Source: Antedon mediterranea
Taxonomy: Eukaryota; Echinodermata; Crinoidea; Comatulida; Antedonidae
DNA length: 64,000 bases
Reading direction: 5' to 3'
NCBI RefSeq assembly: GCF_964355755.1
Contig: NC_092671.1
Location: 27,445,070-27,509,069 of the forward strand
Positions 57,290 to 64,000 of this stretch are shown here, piece by piece. Below the pieces are notes generated by a model. It worked only from the letters and a program-made list of their open reading frames with translations. It did no database searches and was not told the DNA's origin. Position 1 is the first letter of the stretch; the number at the start of each line of letters is the position of its first letter. A program made the translations under genes and the position numbers.

Positions 57290-57700
57290 ATGTGATCCCG
57301 GTACAGTAATCCCTGTACAGTAATCAGTGTTGGAGCAGAAATTTTAAGCGGAGCTCTTACCGGTACGTGTTTACTCTTCAGATCCCATCATGCATGATTG
57401 AAGTAACTAGTAGTGTTCATAATTTGTTAACTTCTTTCTAATTTATTTACAATATACATGATGACAGCAATTTATTTATTTAATATCCTACATTATTTTA
57501 TACCTTCAGATATATAAATCAATTTAAAATGAGTTTTAAATACTAATATAAGATGTAAGTGTCTATACGGTACGGTAATTAATTACGCGAATTTCTGCTA
57601 ATAGCCAGCAATAGTGCTGTAGAAGGTGTGCGTTCCTCTGGCGTATTCGTCCTCGCATTGCTTTATTAAAAACACAAACAATGTATTACAATGGGAAAAA
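57290..57700. other. LINE 5' flank and unrecognised sequence
   Basis: The first ~100 bp may be the LINE 5' UTR (CCCGGTACAGTAATCCCTGT then GTACAGTAATCAG, a short repeat). The remainder shows no feature. Confidence 0.35.
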
Positions 57701-57905
57701 AAAACCTGAAATTACTGAAAGTAATGTAAAAAATACTAAAAGCAACAACAATTTGGTTATTATGTGTATATCTAAATATTTTAAACTTGGCCTATATAGG
57801 CTACTGTAATTGTCTTCTTAATTAATGGGTGTATGGCCGCCTAGGCCTAAAATTAGATACTGTAGATTTTGTTCTTAAATTAATTCATAACAGTACATTA
57901 CAATG
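57700..57905 (+). repeat. Short fragment of the AGGCCT family
   Basis: Contains AATTACTGAAAGTAATGTAA, TTATGTGTATATCTAAA, GGCTACTGTAATTGTCTTC and TACTGTAGATTTTGTTC, which match the second half of the long unit. Confidence 0.8.
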
Positions 57906-57984
57906 GCTGGAATTTCACCACCAGTACTGTTTCTACCTACTCCAGCCTAATCAACATTAAAGTATAAAAAAGGGTTGGAATTTT

Positions 57985-58192
57985 TTTCAAATTATAGACT
58001 TGCGTCTGGAAGTGACCGATGGAATGCTGAAAGAAGGAAAGAACTATTACTACATTGTCTTGGTACTGAGAGCCAATGTATTTACAGCTCTTTACCAGGA
58101 AGAGAAATTGATCCAAATGATGATTCATATTGATTCATATGATGCAACTGTTGCCAAATTGCGGGCACATTTTAACCCAAGTGTAATATAAT
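57985..58192 (+). pseudogene. Ty3/gypsy-like gag fragment
   Basis: Frames read RLASGSDRWNAERRKELLLH then CLGTESQCIYSSLPG, followed (58000-58191 frame) by YDATVAKLRAHFNPSV. The LLLHCLGTE...YDxxVxKLxxHFxP pattern is that of gag proteins in many animal gypsy elements. One small frame change separates the parts; the rest of gag is missing. Confidence 0.6.
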
Positions 58193-58227
58193 GATATACA
58201 TTTATAATTTAGAAATCAACCTTTGTA

Positions 58228-58378
58228 TATGCAGACAAGCTGAAATTTATTTTACACGAAGACAAACTGAAATTATTTTACACGAAGACAAGCTAAAATT
58301 TATTTTACACAAAGACAAGCTGAAATTTATTTTACACGAAGGCAAGTTGTAATTTATTTTACACGAAGACAAGCAATT
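58228..58378. repeat. 27-bp minisatellite, ~5.5 copies
   Basis: The unit GACAAGCTGAAATTTATTTT plus ACACGAA recurs at about 58233, 58260, 58285, 58312, 58339 and 58366. Confidence 0.93.
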
Positions 58379-58544
58379 TAGAGAAGCACAATTTTTTTTA
58401 ACCTGATTAATACAAGCAGATAGCAGATTTATATGTCTACAGGTTAGCTATTGGAGAAGCAAGCGGACAAGAACTGTTTTGCTGGACATTCACCATTTTT
58501 CTTTCAACTTCATGCCAGTATTTTTAAAAAAAACATTGAACATT

Positions 58545-58720
58545 TACTTTTTTTGAAATTTTGAACATTGACCATTTGAACATTGATAAACACTTTTCAC
58601 ATTTCTTGAATTCGTTGTTTAAAAATTTAAACATTGATGAGCACTTTTAGCATTTCTTTAATTCGTTGTTTGACCATTTGAACATTGTTGAACACTTTTT
58701 GCATTTCTTTTAATTCGTTT
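58545..58720. repeat. 51-bp tandem repeat, 3 copies
   Basis: The core CATTGATAAACACTTTT...CATTTCTT...AATTCGTTGTTT repeats with a 51-bp period; CATTG landmarks lie at 58581, 58632 and 58683. Copies are diverged. Confidence 0.85.
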
Positions 58721-58780
58721 TTAATTTAAGAAAGAAAGTTTATGGTATACCCTTAAAATTTGTTTTAATTGTTAAAATAA

Positions 58781-59260
58781 TTGTTAAATGAACCCACCGA
58801 TAATATTGGGAAAATTCAAAACACCATTAACGTAGTAAATGACGAAAACAATGTTGAATTTGTCGGCGAACATGATAGGACACCTGTCCAATTGCAACCT
58901 GTTGACTGTGTAGAGAATAACATGGGATTAGCAGCCCCATTTCAAATGAAGGAAGAACAAATTAAGGAACAAACTAATTTAATTATGACAGCACCTAATG
59001 ATTCTAATATGACATTAAACCGAGGTAGATTTAAAGCAGGACATTTCCAAGTTTTAGTTTCGTATTCTAAACCGACATCAGCCAAACGTAACACTGATAA
59101 AACAAAACACAAATCTAATGATCGTAAATTTTGGTGGAATATTGACAGATATAATGATACAGATAAATTGATTGAAGAGATTATTAATGATAAACAGATA
59201 CCGATTAGTGGATCGCCAAATCGATTCATAAAACGTTTGTATAATGCACCAAATTACTGA
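58781..59260 (+). CDS. Unrecognised 159-residue ORF
   Basis: The longest open frame in this part of the window, with no stop or indel. The N-terminal half is acidic (NNVEFVGEHDRTP, VDCVENN). The C-terminal half is basic (KPTSAKRNTDKTKHKSNDRK) and ends SPNRFIKRLYNAPNY. I do not recognise a domain. It lies between a gypsy-like gag fragment and LTR-like sequence, so it may be the end of a gypsy polyprotein; a first ATG at 58781 after upstream stops does not prove a true start. Confidence 0.35.
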   Translation: MLNEPTDNIGKIQNTINVVNDENNVEFVGEHDRTPVQLQPVDCVENNMGLAAPFQMKEEQIKEQTNLIMTAPNDSNMTLNRGRFKAGHFQVLVSYSKPTSAKRNTDKTKHKSNDRKFWWNIDRYNDTDKLIEEIINDKQIPISGSPNRFIKRLYNAPNY

Positions 59261-59993
59261 TTTAATTTTTTTGCATGAATTTGTTTATAATTGCTAAATT
59301 AATGATAGCATAGTCTACGGATTTAATTTGTTTAGTAATGACGTGATTTCAGTTAAAAGAGAATTGAATTTATGATTAAGTATTAATTTATAACGAGTTT
59401 GATAATGAATAATTTTGAATTTTTATGATCGATATATTAAGATATTGAAAAGAAAGACAATCATTTTGTAACAAATATTTTGTTTAACACTTAAGTCGTT
59501 AATCTCAAGCATTAATTAATATACAAGAACAGGATATTTTCTTAGTACTTTTAATTGTAATTTTTGACATTGAGTACAAAAGTCGAATTTGTCGACCGAT
59601 CGAAATCGTAATTACCTGTGAATATATATGCTTAAATCGATAAAGTTGTGATGATAACGATATATTGTGGATAAGTTTGTGTCAACGGGACACACACATT
59701 TGTTTCTTTTAAATTTTAAGTGATTAAGTTTGATTATTGATTTTAGGCTAATCAGTTTTCTTGAGTTTTATGTTTTAATTTGATTGATTTATGTTTGAAG
59801 GCCATTAGAACGCAATGAGTTGTCGCACGATTTCAAACCATGAATATGCATTATGCATGATACTAATTGGGATTGTTTACAACTGGTCACGTTTGAGAAG
59901 GTGTTTTCACACAGATTGCGAGGAAGTTTTATGATTATGCATACAGAGTAGCCAAACAAGCGCATTGCATTATGAGATATGTTTAGATCGAAA

Positions 59994-60016
59994 ACTTTGA
60001 CTGGAAGTCAAAGTTA
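59994..60016. repeat. 23-bp hairpin
   Basis: AACTTTGACT, loop GGA, AGTCAAAGTT: perfect 10-bp arms. Confidence 0.85.
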
Positions 60017-60186
60017 ATTTTTGAAAAAAAAAACGTCTGTATTTCGATTAATTTATTTTATTTTCGACTAATTTTTGGTGAAAGTTAATAACTATTATGA
60101 TCCCTCAAAATGACCCACTTTTTTTCGAAATATTAATAAAAAAAAATTTTTTTTAATTAGTCAAAGGGACAATACATCTTTAAGTT
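60000..60186 (-). mobile_element. TTAA-type MITE end, minus strand
   Basis: GGGACAATACATCTTTAAG gives, on the minus strand, TTAA then AGATGTATTGTCCC. It matches the terminus at 9994 and shares interior phrases with it. The opposite end is not visible. Confidence 0.4.
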
Positions 60187-60465
60187 TTGTATTTTTATTC
60201 GATCTTGATCTTTTTTAAGAGAGAGTGAAAATGATAAGGTTACACTCAATTTATCAACTTGCTCCTTTTGTGATTGATCGTTGGTAACGCTAGCGATTGA
60301 TAGTACACAAAGGATGTCGACGTACCTGCTTGGTGGAATGCGATCAAGCGGACAATGTGCTCCGACGGTGATTGATGACCGTCGAAACGATACATGTTTT
60401 TAAAATCTATTAAATTTTTTTTTTAAAAACACAAATTCTTCAAAAAATAGGGGGGGGGGGTACGT

Positions 60466-60500
60466 ACAACAATTGGTGAGACAGAAATTGGGCGGTAATA
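60466..60500 (+). other. Candidate retroelement primer-binding region
   Basis: ACAACA followed by ATTGGTGAGACAGAAATTGG resembles the LTR/primer-binding-site junction of gypsy-type elements. No gag follows, so it would be a remnant. Confidence 0.3.
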
Positions 60501-60534
60501 TATATTTACATCAGATTTGTCACATTATTTAAAA

Positions 60535-60830
60535 ATATATATGCAAGAGTTTAACATAAAACAGGAGCAGCTAACTATAATAATTTACAATTGATACCAT
60601 CAAGACCAGAGGCCTTATTGTTAGAAATTTAATTAATTTCAATAAAAACAAATTCTGGTTTAATGATATCAAATTTAAAAGTATTCTGATTCGTATTTGT
60701 TGTGTTCAATATAATATTGATTTTTTTGTAAAAAGGTACTGATTATTTGCTTTATTTAACATGGATGAACTGTAAAACTTTTTTGTAAAAACAATAAATT
60801 AACTTACAGATATAAATACGTTGGTGATGA
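60535..60830 (-). pseudogene. LINE RT N-terminal fragment (CR1/jockey-like)
   Basis: The minus strand reads FKFDIIKPEFVFIEIN, a stop, ISNNKASGLDGINCKLL, a stop, then LAAPVL and TLAYIF. The NKASGLDGI...LLxLAAPV pattern starts the RT domain of CR1/jockey-type LINEs. Several stops; only a short piece remains. Confidence 0.65.
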
Positions 60831-60993
60831 ATTAGGTGTAATTTTCCCCTGTTCCTCGGCAGTCGTAATCCATAGATCTATTTTAAAAAGTAAATTGCAA
60901 CACTCGGTACAGTAAATCACAGCCTAAGTTTAATTTAAGATTTCGACAAAATTCAAAATTCCTTCCTGAAAAAAGCTCCTACCAACGAGAGGA

Positions 60994-61197
60994 GTGTTAA
61001 GAGAAAAAAAAGATTGGCACAAAAGAAGAAAGGATGATGGAGAAAAACATCTATTTTCTAAACTAGCTGGGCCTATTGTGGGAGAACGTGACTCGTGGCA
61101 ACAAATGAGTTTTAATAGTGTTTTGTATTGTAAAGAAATGCATTATTCACATGAAAATCTCAGCAAATCAAACAGATTAATAAAATTACTGCGATAA
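60994..61197 (+). other. Unrecognised 67-residue frame
   Basis: A basic N-terminus (REKKDWHKRRKDDGEKHLF) then LAGPIVGERDSWQQM. No known motif; may be chance. Confidence 0.15.
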
Positions 61198-61429
61198 AAT
61201 ACAATTCAAAACGTGAAACAGACATAACTTACAATACATTCACTAATATTGCGCAAAATGTGGTGTTGCGTCAAGGTTATGCCATGTTTTGCGAGATTTG
61301 TACATAAGCAATGGTTGAAAGATAATAATAATGAAAAGAGGCAGGGTCTCACTTTATTTCAAACATATTAGAAATAAAAGACAAATATGTTATATATCAA
61401 TATATATATATATATGAATAGTTAACTTA

Positions 61430-62220
61430 CCCTCCATTATGCTAGGCTGGGATAGGATAGGCGATCCGTCTCAACCCGGCTAGGCTCAAGGTGGCTAGGT
61501 CCTAGGCCGCAATTACTTATACTTACTTTTTTCACTTTATTCCTAGGCTACTTTTACTCTGCCGGTTTTTTTTTTTTTTCACTTTCCAATTTTTCCACAC
61601 GTAAGCCTTAAAACATTACCATTTTATTAGGCTAGACCGGGCTTGGGTAGGCCTAGGTGGTAGGCGGGTAGGCAGGCCCCGCTAGGCCAAGTTAGGCTCA
61701 ATTACGCTCGGCCTGGCTAGGACCGGTTAGGCGAGGCCAGGCCTAGATTACACTTTTTCTGCCGGTTAAAGCATAAGAGTAGCTAGGCCCCTATGTTAGG
61801 GCTAGTTTAGGATATGACATACATGGCTAACCTGATCCGCGAGATTTGTCCGCACAAGACGGGCAAATCGGCGGTGGATGCAACGAGCATCATGGATGCC
61901 TAAAAACATTACCATCATGCTAGGCTGGGATAGGCCTGGCCAAGACCGGGTTGTCAAAACGTCATGCTAGGCTGGGGCTGGCTAGGCTCTGACCAGCTAT
62001 CATATAGGCTATTACTTACACTTTACTTACTTTCTTTTTTCCAGTTTATTCTAACACTTTCTCTGCCGATTTACCTGTAATTTGCTTCCTTTTTTCACTT
62101 TCCTATTTTTCCACACGTAGTAAGGCTTAAAACATTACCATTTTATTAGACTAAAACGGGCTTGGGTAGGCATAGGCCAAGGTTTCTTTTTTTATGATAA
62201 GCATGCGCACCTGTTGTATT
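61430..62220. repeat. Degenerate TAGGC-rich block with a ~490-bp duplication
   Basis: Dispersed GGCTAGG and TAGGC words become denser to the right. Two related segments, 61530-61650 and about 62030-62180, share TTTCACTTTCC-ATTTTTCCACACG and AAAACATTACCATTTTATTA. ATGCTAGGCTGGGATAGG occurs at 61439 and 61918. It looks like the worn margin of the array that follows. Confidence 0.7.
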
Positions 62221-63506
62221 CGGAATAGGCTAGGCTAGGCTAGGCTAGGCCCGGCCCGGCCCGGCTGGGCTAGGCTAGGCTAGGCTAGGCTAGGCTAGGC
62301 TAGGCCCGGTCGCGCGATATGATTTTTTTTCCCTTCAATATTATGACGCACACGCGCGCACACCTCTTTTGAAGGTCCTCGAAATGTAACCTTGTCTACG
62401 CCGCCGGTTAGCCGGTGATAGTGTGTAGTTTGATGATGATTTTTTTAGTTGCCATTTTTTCCGTCCTCCGTTGCTAACCGATATAGACTGAGCGTAAGCT
62501 TGGCTTGGCTTGGCTAGGCTAGGCTAGGCTAGGCCCGGCCCGGCCCGGCCCGACCCGACCCGGCCGGGCTGGACTGGGCTGGGCTAGGCTAGGCTAGGCT
62601 AGGCTAGGCTAGGCTAGGCTAGGCTAGGCCCGACCCGACCCGGCCCGGCTAGGCTAGGCTCGGCTAGGCTAGGCCGCGCGATTAAAATTTTTTTCTTCTT
62701 CAGTTTGATGACGCACACGCGCGCACACCACTTTTGAAGGTCCTCGAAATGTAACCTCGTCTACGCCGCCGGTTAGCCGGTGATAATGTGTAGTTTGATG
62801 ATGATTTTTTTAGTTGCCATTTTTTCCGTCCTCCGTTGCTAACCGATATAGACTGAGCGTAAGCTTGGCTTGGCTTGGCTAGGCTAGGCTAGGCTAGGCT
62901 AGGCCCGGCCCGGCCCGGCCCGACCCGACCCGACCCGGCCCGGCTGGGCTAGGCTAGGCTAGGCTAGGCTAGGCTAGGCTAGGACCGGTCGCGCGATATG
63001 ATTTTTTTTTTTTTCTTCAATATTATGACGCACACGCGCGCACACCTCTTTTGAAGGTCCTCGAAATGTAACCTTGTCTACGCCGCCGGTTAGCCGGTGA
63101 TAATGTGTAGTTTGATGATGATTTTTTTAGTTGCCATTTTTTCCGGCCTCCGTTGCTAACCGATATAGACTGAGCGTAAGCTTGGCTTGGCTTGGCTAGG
63201 CTAGGCTAGGCTAGGCTAGGCCCGGCCCGGCCCGGCCCGACCCGACCCGACCCGGCCGGGCTGGGCTGGGCTGGGCTAGGCTAGGCTAGGCTAGGCTAGG
63301 CTAGGCCCGGCCCGACCCGACCCGGCCCGGCTAGGCTAGGCTAGGCTAGGCTAGGCTAGGCTAGGCTAGGCTAGGCTAGGCTAGGCCCGGCCCGGCCCGA
63401 CCCGACCCGACCCGACTGGGCTAGGCTAGGCTAGGCTAGGCTAGGCTAGGCTAGGCTAGGCTAGGCTAGGCTAGGCTAGGCTAGGCTAGGCTAGGCTAGC
63501 CTAGGC
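62221..63506. repeat. (AGGCT)n / (CCCGG, CCCGA)n arrays alternating with ~190-bp units
   Basis: Pentamer tracts of AGGCT, then CCCGG/CCCGA, then AGGCT separate unique-like units at 62311, 62674 and 62990, with a fourth at 63506. Each unit has ACGCACACGCGCGCACACC, GAAGGTCCTCGAAATG, ACGCCGCCGGTTAGCCGGTG and CCGTTGCTAACCGATATAG. Units 1 and 3 share GATATGATTTTTTTT/CAATATTATGACG. Units 2 and 4 share CTTCTTCAGTTTGATGACG and CACCACTTTTG. The order is A-B-A-B. This architecture resembles a ribosomal intergenic spacer. Confidence 0.93.
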
Positions 63507-63690
63507 CGCGCGATTTAAATTTTTTCTTCTTCAGTTTGATGACGCACACGCGCGCACACCACTTTTGAAGGTCCTCGAAATGCAACCTCGTCTACGCCGC
63601 CGGTTAGCCGGTGATAATGTGCAGTTTGATGATGATTTTTTTTAGTTTCCATTTTTTCCGACCTCCGTTGCTAACCGATATAGTCTGACC
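63506..63690 (+). repeat. Fourth spacer unit, joined to a unique boundary
   Basis: A B-type unit as above, but after CCGATATAG it reads TCTGACCGTCG instead of ACTGAGCGTAAGCTTGG, and leads into the TATA-like boundary rather than another pentamer tract. Confidence 0.85.
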
Positions 63691-63694
63691 GTCG

Positions 63695-63720
63695 TAGGTA
63701 TATATATGGGGGAGTGTTGT
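63695..63720 (+). promoter_or_regulatory. Candidate Pol I-type promoter / initiator
   Basis: TATATATATGGGGGAGTG lies directly after the last spacer unit and before GC-rich, non-repetitive sequence. Many animal rDNA start sites have a TATA-like run followed by G residues at this place. The start base is not determined. Confidence 0.35.
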
Positions 63721-63732
63721 CACGTACAACAG

Positions 63733-63757
63733 TATAGCATAGCATAGCATAGCATTG
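63733..63757. repeat. (AGCAT)n microsatellite
   Basis: Five near-perfect ATAGC/AGCAT pentamers just downstream of the TATA-like boundary. Confidence 0.9.
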
Positions 63758-63779
63758 AATGCGATGCTTATTGTACTTG

Positions 63780-64000
63780 CTCCCTTGGCCGACCCGATGA
63801 ACGCCCGATCGCGTTCGGCTGTGGTTAGGCCGCCTGTGCTCTTGCCTGTGCACCGGTAAAGGCTCGGTGAGTGACGCCGCTCAGACCCTGCGAGGCGGGC
63901 GCGATGACTTGTCTGCGCTCGCTCGCCGGTCGTTCGCGTGCGTCCGTTTTTTGATAATCGAAGTGATTTGTGGCCTGGCTTTGGACGTTAGAACCCGAGA
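63780..64000 (+). other. GC-rich sequence, possible 5' external transcribed spacer
   Basis: GC content rises sharply (CGCCTGTGCTCTTGCCTGTG, CGATGACTTGTCTGCGCTCG) and no long frame or repeat is seen. This would fit the start of a pre-rRNA 5' ETS. No 18S sequence is reached inside the window, so the call is inference. Confidence 0.35.

Larger units (their letters stand above)
59261..60470 (+). other. Possible gypsy-type LTR region
   Basis: Non-coding. It ends in a G9 run, TACGTACAACA and then ATTGGTGAGACAG, which resembles an LTR 3' end followed by a primer-binding region. The LTR start was not identified. A TTAA-type MITE end and a hairpin lie inside. Confidence 0.3.

Noticed and set aside
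62221-63506. Telomeric repeat array
   Set aside because: The unit is the pentamer AGGCT mixed with CCCGG/CCCGA, not TTAGGG or TTAGGC, and it is interspersed with 190-bp units.
63671-63853. 60-residue minus-strand ORF at the spacer boundary
   Set aside because: Runs through the AGCAT microsatellite and GC-rich boundary with no motif; chance frame.

Overview
This is a repeat-dominated, AT-rich stretch of animal nuclear DNA, most likely from a marine invertebrate. Lineage is my inference: Penelope-like, BEL/Pao, Copia, CR1/jockey-like and Tx1/L1-like elements, Helitrons, PIF/Harbinger and MULE elements occur together, coding relics carry spliceosomal introns, and AGGCCT-rich non-coding repeats are abundant. 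An echinoderm or hemichordate is possible but not shown. I found no convincing host protein-coding gene. Nearly every coding signal is a broken, truncated or nested transposable element.

Layout. 1-7366: degenerate tandem repeats, Penelope-like (PLE) and LINE remnants, a tRNA-like sequence and a 28-bp perfect palindrome. 7366-10335: a decayed BEL/Pao element (gag, zinc knuckles, protease) with a putative 3' LTR. 10340-15285: a copied fragment of a FLYWCH/MULE gene joined to a LINE tail, then a Copia element cut off after its integrase (minus strand), then about 58 copies of a 25-bp minisatellite. 15811-18052: a six-exon FLYWCH zinc-finger/MULE transposase gene, now broken. 18641-33180: a 14.5-kb higher-order array of 0.62-kb and 1.0-kb units, interrupted by a foldback element and carrying an amplified LINE tail. 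33180-34288: LINE C-terminus. 35001-38755: a second FLYWCH/MULE copy whose catalytic exon is missing; that position holds a tandem duplication with four tRNA-Val-like sequences. 39530-41555: Helitron-like termini. 41640-44802: three nested layers (LINE ORF1, a TIR element with 8-bp target duplication, a PIF/Harbinger remnant). 44820-47130: an AT minisatellite split by a complete non-autonomous Helitron. 47385-49735: more of the main repeat family with a solo LTR. 50085-57290: several minus-strand LINE and PLE pieces, including a two-ORF Tx1/L1-like LINE with internal deletions. 57985-60500: Ty3/gypsy-like traces. 61430-64000: pentamer arrays with four 190-bp units in an A-B-A-B order, ending in a TATA-like, GC-rich boundary that may be the start of an rDNA transcription unit.

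The most informative signals are precise insertion structures: the Helitron with its empty site, the solo LTR with a 5-bp duplication, the nested 8-bp duplication, the foldback element, and the two FLYWCH/MULE genes sharing intron positions. All identifications come from reading sequence and recalling family hallmarks; no database search was run.
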